From positions 10,091,298 through 10,155,297 of the forward strand of contig OX377203.1 of assembly GCA_947396885.1 (NCBI GenBank): a stretch of 64,000 nt of DNA, given 5' to 3'. The stretch's first letter is position 1; every line of letters begins with the position of its first letter. The stretch is from Heligmosomoides polygyrus polygyrus (lineage: Eukaryota; Nematoda; Chromadorea; Rhabditida; Heligmosomidae). The position numbers and the translations under genes were made by a program. A model generated the notes under the pieces. The model saw only the letters and a list, made by a program, of their open reading frames with translations. It ran no database searches and was not told the origin of the DNA. This document shows, piece by piece, positions 12,651 to 23,796 of this stretch.

Positions 12651-13840
12651 CATCGCTGAGAATTTCTTAGAGGCGCAAACGAATAATGAGGTTAAAGCGA
12701 TTTCTTAAGTAGAGCACTTTCGGAAGAGAGTAACAAGGGAAGCGTATCTCTGAACGGGAAGAGCGACTCATATAGGAAGAATCAATCCTTCAATTAGTAT
12801 AAAAGCGTGTTTCTTTTTGACAAGTCGTTAAACCAAAGGAGTAGCGGGTCCTTGAAGTTACTACGGAATCGACGTCTCACGAGTGCTGGGGTTTCTCTTG
12901 TGTGCACACGACGCTCTGCCAGCAAGCAGGGACACAGTGCATTGTGGTGTTGCTACGTGCGAGGTAGGTCGGGGGTTCGATTCCTTCGCTTTGCGGTAAG
13001 TTGTATTCCACTGACTGATTGAGATTTGATGCTTCCTAACGCGTTTTCTGCGCATGTTTCAAAGCTATTTATACGAAGTCGCAAGCGAGTCTCTTCGAAA
13101 ATCCGAGCAGGATGGTTTTCACCATGTCATTGGTTTATGTAGGGAAGGAAAGTGCGAAGAGCCTCTTTATAGTTGCCCGTATTGTCCAGTTCTGCTTCCT
13201 ACAGTTTGTGCTTGTATATCACTGGTGTTGAACGTTCATACATCATTATATTAAGAACCTTCATCAATGCCTTTTGTTTAAAAACCGCTCAGTAATAAAC
13301 AAGCCTCAAAAAAGTTTTTCTCTGAAGCATACAGCTGGAAAAATTCGAGAAAACCCCCGAAAATTGTGTAGACATTAGAACCCCTCAAATCTAAACCAGT
13401 CAGTTAGAAAGCAAAAACACTGCAATTCGAACTCCGACTTCTCTCGCATGAAGCCACACCATTCGTGAGGGGCCGATTTCACTTTAACTTCAAGGACACC
13501 CTGCTCCTTAGGTCTAACTAATTAGCAAAAAAGAAACACGTTTTTATACTAAATTAGCGGTGGAGATTCTTTCTTTATAATTCGCTTTTCCTATACAGAC
13601 ATACACTATAGACCCTTTCCTTGTATTATAAGATCGACAACGTAGGCAAAACTCACTGCCACTTCTACTTCCAGGGGTTAGAATTCTGAAACGGCTGGCT
13701 ACCACCTACTACATGCAAATAACGACTCTCCAAAGAGTCTTGAAGCATTATGAGCCTAGATGCATGCAGAAAAAAATCAATTTCCGCTTTGGTCGAAGTT
13801 TGAGAACTTAATAGTGCCTTCAAACCTGACTAGGGCAACA
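12651..13840. other. Spacer between the CR1-like element and the first mariner
   Basis: No gene found. I searched it for the missing first exon of the ASP gene (signal peptide, CPSN...HN pattern) without success. It contains one tRNA-like block (12,925-13,000). Confidence 0.4.
12925..13000 (+). repeat. tRNA-derived SINE-like sequence
   Basis: GGGGGTTCGATTCCTT at about 12,971-12,986 matches the polymerase III B box closely. About 45 bases upstream, GGACACAGTGCATTGTGG looks like a degraded A-box region. The spacing fits a tRNA-like head, but the arms do not pair as a full cloverleaf. It is probably a SINE or decayed tRNA copy. Confidence 0.4.
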
Positions 13841-13842
13841 TA

Positions 13843-15084
13843 TTAGGGTGTCCAGAAAGTACATGCAGAAAACTTTGCAATGTTCCAGATTTTTTCTAGA
13901 ATGTTCTGAAGATTTCAACATAAGTGCTATATAAAGACACTATCCTGCTGTATCTGCATAACATATCCAGCTTCGTCTTCCTTGCCTATTTCAATGTACG
14001 ATGGCCGAACTGTCTACCCATATTAGACAACACTCCTTTACGAGTTTAAATCTGGGCACTCCGCCGCAGAAGCCTATCGACACTTGTGTCGTGTATTTGG
14101 CTCCAAAGCTCCTTCCGTACTGTCTGTGTATAGCTGGTTCGAACGCCTCAGAAGCGGCAACAGGGGTTTCGAAGATGAGCCTCTCTCCGGTCGACCGACA
14201 ACGATATCTTTGGATGAACTGAGGAAACTGGCGGAGCAGTATCCATATGAAGGTGTGCGTTACTTTGCTAATGCTCCTTGCTGTTCCGATCCACCGTGGA
14301 CAATGGACTGCGATCCCTTGGAATGGTTAAAAAGCTCGGTCAGTGGCTCCCACACGAACTGACCGACGACAACCGGCGAAGACGTCTGGACATATGCACT
14401 CAGCTTCTCTCCCGAAGTCGCACCTTCAGCTGGCTGGACACCATCATCACAGGAGACGAAAAACGGGTCCTCTACGTCAACCACGCTCGTAAACGTGCGT
14501 GGTGCCAACGCGATGAAGTTCCGAAATCTTTCGTATAAGGTGGAATTCATGCGAGGGAAGTCATGCTGAGCGTCTGATGGGGAGTTTATGGGATCTGCCA
14601 TTTCGAGCTACTGCCTGACAACACGACTGTCACTGCCGAGGTCTGCGCTACCCAACTGCAGAAACTGGCCGACAAGGAACAGCCCAGGCTCGACAAAGTT
14701 CGCTTGCCGCACGAGAACGCGCGCCAACAGATCGAGAAGGCGACTTCTCAGAAAATTCTGGAACTCGGATGGGAAGTTCTGCCGCATCCATCGTACAGCC
14801 CAGATTTGGTCCCAAGTGACTACCACATTTTTCGATAACTTCAGCACCATCTGGAAGGGAGGCGTTATGAAGACGGTGACCAACACGAAAATGACCTCAG
14901 AGCTTTTCTCGCCTCCAAGTCGCCGGATTTCTACGCAGGAGGAATACGAAGTCTAGTGAAACGTTGGCGGAGGATAGTCGATGTTGATGGAAAATATTTG
15001 GTTGGTTAATAAAATGTTGATAAAAAATTGTGTTATTTTGAAAAAAATTGTCGTATTTCTGCAGATACTTTCTGGACACCCTAA
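13843..15084 (+). mobile_element. mariner transposon M1 with intact terminal inverted repeats
   Basis: The element begins TTAGGGTGTCCAGAAAGTA and ends with its exact reverse complement. Each end is flanked by the TA dinucleotide that mariner elements duplicate on insertion (13,841-13,842 and 15,085-15,086). The length of 1,242 bp is typical. It carries a decayed transposase in the same orientation. Another mariner-like end begins only 26 bases downstream. Confidence 0.92.
14001..15009 (+). pseudogene. mariner transposase (M1), inactivated
   Basis: The frame starts at an ATG at 14,001 and ends at TAA 15,007-15,009, with several frameshifts. Family landmarks in order: an N-terminal helix-turn-helix region (SLLYEFKSG, then WFERLRSGNRGFEDEPLSGR), the WLPHEL-type linker (LGQWLPHELTDDN), the first catalytic Asp in TGDEK, a second block reading HENAR where the family has HDNAR, and the third Asp in SPDLVPSDYHIF. 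The Asp-to-Glu change at the second catalytic position and the frameshifts both argue that it is dead. It belongs to the DD34D mariner group. Confidence 0.85.
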
Positions 15085-15110
15085 TATTTCTGTGATGAGA
15101 ATGCTCCTGA

Positions 15111-16341
15111 TAGGGTGTCATACACGAAATGTCGCATACATTGTGGCCTTCTTTTCACAAATATTCATATTGGTTGTGAGTTCACTTGGGGTCAGTTTTT
15201 CGCGGCGTTTCATCTTTTACATTTCCTGTTTTTACTACATCATACCCTCATCGGTTTCCAATATTATAGCCTTCGGACACAGGAAGACCGCAAAACGATT
15301 ATGGCGCGCGTGCCTGTTCTACGACTTCAAATTAGAGAAATCCACGGTGGAATCGCGTCGTTCGTTGGCAGCGGCATTTGGCGAAGATGGCGTTTTTAAA
15401 AGACAATCCGAGCGATAGTTTCAACGTTTTGCCACCGGCGAAGAAAGTATTGAAGACGAAGAACACGGAGGAAAGGAGCACATCCTGGATAAGGACATTT
15501 TACGGATCGCTGTTGCAGCTGATCCAACAAAGTCGACTCGGGAGCTTACGGTGGAGTTTGACTGCTCCAAAACCACTATCCAGAGGCACTTGCACAAAAT
15601 CGGGAAGTCGAACCGCTGAGGCAGTTGGGTACCGCAAGTGGCGTCGGAAGCAAAAACGCTGCACGAGTATCAATGGCCGAAATTCTTCTTCGCCGAGCCA
15701 AGAATTTTGGAACCTCGAGTCCATCGTTACGTCGGCCGACAAATGGATTCATTACAATAACTCCACCAAGAAATCTGACTAAACCTGTTGCAAAACCGGA
15801 ATTGCACGGAAAGAAAGGAATGGTTTGTCTTTGGTGGAATAGCAGGGGAGTCGTCCATGTAGAGTGCTGGAACAAGGTCAGACTGTCGAATCGGAGAAAT
15901 GTACTCACAGCAGCTTACCCGAGTATAAGATGCGCTTCGCCGTCAAGGATTTGGCACGTCCTTTACCAACTCGCTACATGATAGTGCGAGGCCTCACATC
16001 GCAAAGGTCGTTTAACAGAAAATCGAGGAACTTGGTTGGACCATTTTGTCTCGTCCGCCATTAACCCCTGACTTTGCTCCATCGGACTACCACATACTCC
16101 CCTCGGTGGAGCACGCCTTGGCTGGGAAAACGTTCGCAATCCAGGTTTGGGTGACCAACTTCCTTGATTCGCGGCCAGCTTATTTGTTTAAGGACGGGAT
16201 CCTTTATTTCTATGTACGAGAGCAAAAGGTTGTTGATAATTGTGAAAAATATATTAGAAATATATAGAATTGTCTGGTATTAATTGCTTTGTACGAATTG
16301 AACTTTTTGGTTTGAAGCGACATTCGGTGTGGGACACTGTA
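15111..16341 (+). mobile_element. mariner-like transposon M2, degenerate
   Basis: The left end reads TAGGGTGTCATACACGAA and continues to AATGTCGC. The right end is an imperfect inverted copy sharing GTGTC and AATGTCGC, finishing near 16,341. Inside, shifted frames spell a mariner transposase: FATGEESIEDEEHGG, ILDKDILRIAVAADPTKSTREL, FDCSKTTIQRHL, ARPHIAKVV, then FAPSDYHIL and a DGILYFYVREQKVVDN end. Many stops are present. It lies about 200 bases upstream of the first ASP exon I can recognise. Confidence 0.8.
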
Positions 16342-16540
16342 ATATATAAGATAAAACTAAGGAGGATTTTAACTGCTAAAATTTGGTGCTCTCATTGATT
16401 TTCATACTTATTTAGTATAATCCAATTTTCAGGAACACCTCTTAAACAAGCAGTAACGGTGGATAGGTTACCATAGCTTCAGTCGCGTATAATATTTGTT
16501 TACGTGTCTACGTCTACACTAAACTATATACTGATCCCAG

Positions 16541-19500
16541 GTATACAGCTGCGAGTATGAGAAGATCGCTGATAACTATGTGCAAGGATGTCAGCAATCT
16601 CCACCAATGGTACCGCCCGAGGAACACGCACTTAATTTTAAAGCGTAAGTTGAACTATGATTCTTGAGGCGGGTATGTGTCATATTTTGTAGTGCAATTT
16701 TTCAGATTCCCATACAGTAGCACCACGAATTATAGACAACCTGCAGCAGATGCAATTAATGAGTGGAGGGACAAATCAAGTCTAATTTTAGCAACCAACA
16801 TGTTTGACGAAAAAATTAAGGAGCTTGCAAACGTAGGTTTCTATAGTCGAAAAATAGATCGGATAAGCCTTATGACTTATACAGATACTCAACTGGAAGA
16901 CACTGCTATTTGCCTGTTCTGTACAAATCTGTGGAGGAGGAATTATTGCAACAGTGGCGTGTTTATACGAACAACCGTGAGTTTATTCGATTCTTCGAAT
17001 TCAGCGGTTAAGACATAGAAAAAGTCGGAGCACCTCAGTGTTTTCTATTCAGACCCCTCTCACATGGAGAAGCGATGTACATTATTGGTAAACCGTGCAC
17101 TGATGACGGTGAATGCACTCAGTTCCTACCTGCAACATGCGATGACAAAATAATACTCTGCGTGTATAATGGAACATCGTCGTCTTCCACACCGTCAACA
17201 ACGAGAGCTCACACATCTGCTATAACTACCACAACTCAGTCAACAACACAAATGCACCCAACTCCAGGTTTGTGCTTCCTTAGTTTGACGTCTTAGTGAT
17301 CTAGAACGGGGTGGTTGCCGTAACTGGGCTCACACTTTTCTGATATCAATTTTTAGCTTTTTTTTATCCAATAGGATTAACCCCGTCTTCCTACTGCTAC
17401 CGTTCAGAAATACGTGGTTCCCATCGACCGTTGTTCGCCTAATTTGACATCGATGTTTCTACCATTTTTGCATTGCTTCAGATTCGCAAATCGTGACTTA
17501 GCCCTCCAGTCTGTGCTAAGGCAACCAGCTGACATGACTATGTCCCTAGATGAGATCTTAAGGTGAACGGTATATGTAGCTTTTAACCTATCAAGTCCCA
17601 TATGGGCAGCTCATTGTTGTTGGAATTGAAGAATTAAAAATCGCGTTTATTCGCGGGAAGACGTAGGGATTGTGCTCATCTCTTAGTTGTGCAACCCATT
17701 GTTGTTAGTATTGAGGCGCTAAAAATATCGTGTCGGGGTCACGGTGTGGAGGATTTTCATTTTTTGCAAAACCAAAGGTGGAAGATGAAATGCGGAACAG
17801 AAGAAACCACTGCAAATCGCATCCAATGGCAACAGGCTTAACAAAAAATTGCAATGGCAATAGACGTTGGAAAAATCTTTCTCCACTATGGTTGTGTGCA
17901 ATACTCGTAGGTGTTTCATCAAAAAGCTGTGCCTGAGTTGCATAGATTTGTTGTTTGACCGCTTGTACTACAATAGTTGAGCACTTTGTACTGCTATTTT
18001 TCCTTCAGTTGTATGTAGAATAGCGGATAGCTTACGGAAAAGTGGGTAGAAAACAAGGCGTAGTGAGACATATGGTAGTTGCTTGGACGTCCTTTCTCTA
18101 TCAGACCGCTGTACGGATCAAAACAAATCGACTATCGTTATCACGGCTTCACACAAAAACAGCAGTTCTCAGTCAATAGCCGAGCCAAGACATCGTGCGC
18201 TAACACTTTATCTCCGCCAATTATCTAGGATAGTCGTGTGTCGCAGCGGCCGTCGGCTTCGCACACAGAGAGCGTGGAGCCCAGCACATGGAGGACAGCG
18301 AGCTGAAGCCGGTGGCGTCGTCCGTGGAGAGAGGAAGAAGTCTGCGATCACATCCCTTGGTGGTTGGATTCTCGGCAACCTTAAGTAGAGAGGCTTTAGA
18401 GGATAGAATGTTCCGCTGACGGCTGGGAATGTTACCGTATTATAACATTACAAGTATGTAGTTTATACGCCTGCCGTTTCTAATTGGTACGAGGTGCATT
18501 TTTTCAAAGCGGATAAAGAAATATACCGCTCCCTGATAGTGCACATTAAGTCGCAACAGTAAGTAGAACTTTGACCACTTCCACCACTACTTTCGTAAAC
18601 TTTCGTAATGGTTACGCGGGTAGTGCAGTCGGTGCAGGCGCCGACTCGTAAGCAGACTATAGATTGAGCTCTCAACTAAAATTTCCGGATAGCTGAATGA
18701 TCCAGATGACCGCAAATTGGGACCTCTGATGACTGTGCGCTCTTGGCAGTAGAAACTTCTGAGACGTTCTCAGATTCGGCATGATATTATTCATTCCTGT
18801 CCAATGGGTAAATACAGGATAAAGGATAAAGGACGGCGTTATTCAATCCCTTTGGGATGCGCCACGCATTCTACATCTACGGGATGTCGTGGAGGCGACT
18901 TGAATGCGTGTTTGGCCATACAATGGCTTGCTGTGGCCAGTCGATGAACAAATCAGCGCTTTATCCTTCCCAGACACGTCTGGTTCCAATTCACCGACCC
19001 CGGAGGGATGGAAGGCTTGGTTGGCCTGGGCGGGAAATCCGAACCAGGAACCTGGTATCGGGTGCACGCAACAGCCGGCGCCTTCTCCGACTCCGATGTG
19101 TAGCGTATACCAAATGAATGCTCGTGGCCACGGTCCATCTCAATGAAGCCTACTCTACTCTTACTACTCTTAACTTGCTCGAGAACGAAGAAGAATGTGG
19201 AATTGTTCCTCGACTGGCTGCAGCACTTCATTGCATAGGCCAAAGGTCCCATCAAGTGCCCTTAACAATAACATCAAAGCAAAATATTTATTCAGCATTT
19301 ATTCCATCCACCGCTCATTCTGCAAAAATCGACTGATCATTCTACAGAAATGTGTCTACCGTTTTTGTCAGCCTACCATTAATTCCAAGCTCTTTTTCAT
19401 AGTTTGTTTCTCTACATTGTTTGCCAAGGCGCTTTCGCAAGTCGTGAGTCTTGTCGCCTTAATTTATGTGTTTGCATTCGCTAAGAGTAGTCCCTAATTG

Positions 19501-19994
19501 CAGATAATATTTTTAGACAAAAAATTTCTTGATTTTGTTCAACTTTAAAGCTTTTCATTTTCCTTACTTTCGTTTTTCGCTCGTGCGTTTCAATTTGCGC
19601 ACGTCCCTTCCATGCTTCCGCCGGAGGTGCGTACTAGTTTAAAGAGGCCTTTGAGATACAGGACCCGAATTGGGGCTGTGTACTTAGAAGGTCGTAGGCC
19701 TGGCGCATCTTATAATTCGCATGCAAGACGTCCTTGCGGAAAAAATTTTAAATATATTTTCGGTTTTTTTTTGCGTTTTCAACAGTTTTTACAAATTATT
19801 TTTTTCCACTATAAGAAACAAGCGCCTGCTAATCTTCGGCAATAGCAAATACAAGGGTCTGAGAAAAAGTGTCAAGTATATAAATACTTGACACTTTTTC
19901 TCAGACCGCTTTCACAGCCAATCGTAGATCTCCTATTGTCTGCATGTTTTTTGCAGTTTTGTTGTTATTGGCTACAATAATAATAATATTAATG

Positions 19995-20050
<56 letters not shown>

Positions 20051-21253
20051 GACAAAGCAGTTGATGGACAACCTTTGTGATTGGATGTAGTATTTAGAAG
20101 CTTGGCCGTTCTTCTAATCTTAGGAAGTCAACAAATGTAAGAGTTACAAGTTTCGTTAAAAACCAAAACATGTTAACGGTCTAGAAACCGATGCTTTTCA
20201 GGAATAAACCAGATTTGCCCTAGCAATGGTGACATGAACGACAGAATAAGACAAAAAGCAACTGACATGCATAATTATCGAAGGTTCGTTGCAAGAACTT
20301 TGGAAGATTTCTATTTTAGAAGCTGCCAGCATGTGAGAGGGTGCAGAGGGTGTAGAAGGATCAACGGCTTCATTAGTGGTTAAGCATTTCGTTTGAATTT
20401 GTCATTAAACTCTTGCATTTGCACTGCATGTGATGAACTCTCGTCCTTTTTTCTGAGAGCTTAAGCTTTCATAGCGAGGAGCTCTCCATTTACCTAAAAT
20501 TAAGGTCACAGCTTTCAAAAGGAGAGGTCGCGAAGTTCAATGGTAACAAGCTACCCACAGCAGCAAATATGGTTAAACTGGTAAGAAGAGGTCGCTTTTG
20601 CTTGTGGCTTGAAAGACTTTTAGGTAATAATTGCTCAGAGATACGACTGCGAACTAGAAGGACTGGCAATTGCACAAGCGAAGTCTTGTTCTGGAAGTCA
20701 GGCAGCTTTGAATTCCGCATCAAATGTTGTGGATAACGCCTATGTGATTGCTGGTACTGCTGTCCCCTATAGAGTCAATGCAATGGAAGAGGTTTGTTAT
20801 ACGATTCGTTGCTATGCTTGAACTAACGCTTCATATCTTCTAGGCAATTAAGTATTGGTGGAGACAAATACGACAACAGCAGCAAAGTATCGGAATGGCT
20901 GTCACATTCAAGCAGAACCATGTAAATCAACCAATTAGATTCTTTACCATGGTGAGCACTGACTCCTTGAAAGTTTTGAAAAACACATTAAAGGCACAAA
21001 CATTTGAACCTGCAGATGGCTTGGGCTACTACGACTGAATTGGGATGTGCGGTGGAAAAATGCAGCAGCAACTTCTTTGTGGTCTGCCAGTACCGTCCAG
21101 GGTAGAATTTTGAGTTATTGGGGCGTCATTCTCATTTACAACTTGCTTTTCAGAGGAAACGTCGTCAATGCAACAGTTTACTCTAAAGGAACACCCTGCA
21201 GCCAGTGTCCTGCTGGTACCTACTGCAACACACCATTATGTGTCCAAACGTGA
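16541..21253 (+). CDS. Two-domain ASP-like secreted protein (SCP/TAPS, CAP superfamily)
   Basis: Exons read: 16541-16644, 16706-16976, 17053-17267, 20202-20283, 20505-20580, 20639-20791, 20844-20951, 21016-21101 and 21154-21253, stop TGA 21251-21253. All junctions have GT/AG sites and agree in phase. Domain 1 shows CEYEKIADNYVQGC, PAADAINEWR and IGKPCTDDGEC. A Thr/Ser-rich linker of about 30 residues follows (exon end 17267), then domain 2: INQICPSNGDMNDRIRQKA, DMHNYRR, LPTAANMVKL, YDCELEGLA, MAWATTTELGCAV and FVVCQYRPGGNVVN, which fits the CAP2 signature. Family members are secreted and abundant in strongylid parasites; their exact role is unsettled. Domain 1 has a net frameshift near 16,885-16,915. 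A possible decayed exon lies at 16,432-16,480, but no signal-peptide exon was found. The 5' half may be pseudogenised or mis-assembled. Confidence 0.85.
18610..18690 (+). repeat. tRNA-like repeat fragment
   Basis: GCGGGTAGTGCAGTCGGTGC followed by GCGCCGACTCGTAAGCAG resembles the first half of a tRNA-derived sequence (A-box and anticodon-arm-like pairing GGCGCCGACTCG). The B-box half is not clear. I treat it as a SINE fragment at low confidence. Confidence 0.25.
18795..19125 (-). repeat. Interspersed repeat with a tRNA-like head on the minus strand
   Basis: Read on the minus strand, the block holds a GGTTCGGATTTCC B-box-like element about 60 bases after a GCGCTACACATCGGAGTCGG-type start. On the plus strand it contains ATAAAGGATAAAGGAC and the phrase TTCACCGACCCCGGAGGGAT. 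From memory, this style of sequence recurs in strongylid genomes, but I cannot confirm it here. No coding role is likely, although short frames cross it. Confidence 0.35.
19856..19907. repeat. Perfect 52-base palindrome
   Basis: Two 24-base arms, beginning GGTCTGAGAAAAAGTGTCAA, flank a 4-base loop (ATAA) with no mismatch. It lies in the large ASP intron, upstream of a (TAA)n tract. It could be a tiny foldback element, two fused element ends, or a transcribed hairpin. Confidence 0.9.
19972..20049. repeat. (TAA)n microsatellite
   Basis: An almost uninterrupted run of TAA units follows a less regular AATAATATTAATGATAA start. It lies about 150 bases before the first exon of the second CAP domain. 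Confidence 0.95.
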
Positions 21254-21444
21254 TCAACGTTTACCAAAACAATGAATACTCTTCCATGCCAATCAGCAGA
21301 AGTGTAGTATATGGTTATCCGCGTTTTCTATGTTGAGGAAATTTTAGGAAATTCAAGATTCCCAATGGGTGAGTAAGTGAAACGAAAAGGCAGAACACTT
21401 GTGAAGAACCACAAAGGATAAGTATAAAATAAATTGAGTAATAT

Positions 21445-23790
21445 TTTAAAACTATCACCTGTATCACCTGTCTTCTTGGTTCCCACTCAGACCAAGCAAG
21501 CCTTCCGTCCCTCAGGAGTCGGCACCAGACTGTCTGAGAAGTATCACCTGTATATCCTGTCGTCCCGTTGATCATCGACTTGCTCGATCGGGCGCCAGCA
21601 GCGTTTCCATTCGTCTCTGTCGCGTGCCAAGTGCTCCAATGGATCCTTCTCGCTCGAGGGACGCGAAAAGCGTCATAACGGTCGTTCAGGACTTTCACGA
21701 ATAAGTCCGACCAACGCGTTGGTGGGCATCCTGGTGTTCTCTTGACATCCCGCGGAATCCAGTCGGTGACGGGTCTCCAGCGGGTGTCCGCGAAGCGCAT
21801 TACGTGGCCGGCCCACCTAATTTTCGACAACTTGGCCCACGCGGCAGCGTCTCTGATCTCCGAACGTCGGCGAAGCTCGGAACTCTGGAGGCCTTCTCTC
21901 ACTTGCGTGAGTCGTGTCACTCCGAGCATCGTCCTCTCGATTCCACGCTGCGCGACGCTGATCGCGTGTTTATCCTGCTTTCGTATGGCCCAGGTCTCTG
22001 AGGCGTATGTTAGGGCAGGAAGAACGGTAGAGTCGAATAGGTGGGCACGGAGTCGGATGTTGTTCGTCTTCTTCACGACTTCCTCGACGCTTTTGAAAGC
22101 TCCCCAAGCCGCTCTTTTCCTCCTGCTCAGCTCTGGCGCTAGATCGTTGGCCACATTGACTTCGCGACCCAGATAGACGCAGCTGGAGCATTCGGAGATG
22201 TTCGTTCCGTTGAACGAGAATGGGCATCAGAAACTTGTCCATTCCTCATGAACATCGTCTTCGTAAGATTCAGCTGCAGTCCAACGTTCCCACATACATG
22301 ACCGAAGTCGGCCAGCATTCGCTCCGCCTGGCTGATGCTCGGTGTTATGAGTACGATGTCGTCAGCGAAGCGAAGATGATGTAGTTGCCGGCCGTCGACC
22401 TTCACTCCCATGTCTTCCCATTCTAGTTCGCGCATGACGTTTTCGAGAGTGGCGATGAAGAGCTTCGGGGATATGGTATCCCCTTGTCGAACCCCTCTCT
22501 TCACGTCGACGACGACGTCGTTCTAGAATGGTGGGATCTTGGTCGTGAATCCACTGTACAGCTCTCGAAGGACTCTGATGTACTGAGTAGGAACACCCTG
22601 AGTGAGCAGGGCGTCGATGACTGCTTCAGTTTAGACGAGGTCGATGAACGTAAGGCACAGCGGCAGCTTGTACTCTCGCGACACTTCGATGAGCTTCGTA
22701 ATGGTGTGTATGTGGTCGATCGTGCTGAATCCTCTCCGAAATCCTGCTTGCTCGCATGGCTGTCCTTCGTTCAGCGTTCTGCTGATCCTATTTAGGATGA
22801 CTGGAGTAAACAGCTTGTAGACTACGGACAGCAGGCAGATCGGGCGATAGGTGCCAATGTCGTGCACGTCTCCCTTCTTGTACAGCAAGACGGTCCTGGT
22901 GGTCTTCCACTGAGATGGAACCTTGCACTCCGACAGGCAGCACGTGAAGAGCCGCGCCAAGGTGTTGATGAGCGCTGGCGGGAAGTTCTTCAGGAGTTCA
23001 GCTCTGATCCTGTCAGAACCGGGTGCTGTACGTTTCTTCACCGACGAGATGGCGTGTCGGATCTCGGAAGGGAGAACAGAGGGGACGACGTATCCATCCT
23101 GGGGAAGATGGCGTGGAGGCAGGTGGACGTGGCTATCGAAGAGATCGGAGTAGAAGTCGTGGATGACCTTCTCCATGGTCCTTCTGCAAGAGGTGACGGT
23201 TCCGTCAGCACTTCGGAGAGCGGTCATCTTGGTCTTGAAATTTTCGAAGTTCCGGCGGGCATTCCTGGCGCTCGTGCTGCTCCACGCTGGCGTACCAGCT
23301 CGAGAGTTTCCGGAGACAGGCGTCTCTTGGTGGTCTTCTAGCTCTCGGCTCCCTTAGCACTATCGCGGAGATGGTGCTCGAACTGGTCGTATTCCTCGTC
23401 GACGTTGTCCATAACGGTATCTTCTCAAAAGCCGGCGAGAGAGGTGTAAAGTTCCCAGTTGATGGTCGTTCTGGGACTCCTCTTCTTGAACTTCACGGCC
23501 TTCTCTTCTTGACGCGAAAAGCGGAACCATACGCGAAGGAGGCGATGGTCCGATCCCGTGTAGAACTTGGGGACAACGAAAACGTCGGTCAGGCAATACT
23601 TGCGATTGAAGATGATGTGGTCGATCTCGTTGTGGAACTGGCCACCGGGGGATTCCCAGGTCCATCGTAGGGAGGGAGGCTTCTGGAACTGTGAGTTTCC
23701 ATGTATGGTCTTGGTCGACATGATAAACTCAGACAGCCTTTCACCTTGCTCGTTCCACTCCAAACCGTGGGTTTCGATGTCTTCTGGCGA
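21445..23790 (-). mobile_element. RTE-type non-LTR retrotransposon, 5'-truncated
   Basis: On the minus strand from about 23,785 the element encodes the end of its endonuclease (THGLEWNEQGERLSEFIM, DHIIFNRKYCLTDVFVVPKF, GSDHRLL). Reverse transcriptase follows (KKRTAPGSDRIRAELLK, YKKGDVHDIGTYRPICLLSV, GFRRGFSTIDHIHTI, GVRQGDTISPKLF, LRFADDIVLI) and a C-terminal region (GHVMRFADTRWRP, PPTRWSD) to about 21,545. The tail, made of units like ACAGGTGATAC, ends near 21,447, as RTE elements do. A deletion after FIDL removes the KKAFD-like RT block, and stops and frameshifts occur, so it is inactive. It differs clearly from the RTE fragments at 1.4 and 5.5 kb and represents a second RTE family. Confidence 0.9.
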
Positions 23791-23796
23791 CCTTCG

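Larger units (their letters stand above)
17268..20201 (+). other. Large intron between the two CAP domains of the ASP gene
   Basis: The intron starts GTTTGT after the linker exon and ends TTTCAG before the second domain. Exon phases on either side join as one glycine codon. It is far longer than the other introns of the gene (52-224 bases) and holds the SINE-like repeats at 18.6-19.1 kb, a perfect 52-base palindrome and a (TAA)n tract. No exon of another gene was seen inside. Confidence 0.75.

Noticed and set aside
15378..15981. Plus-strand frames of 134 and 118 codons
   Set aside because: They are shifted frames of the decayed M2 transposase; the true protein pattern lies across frames.
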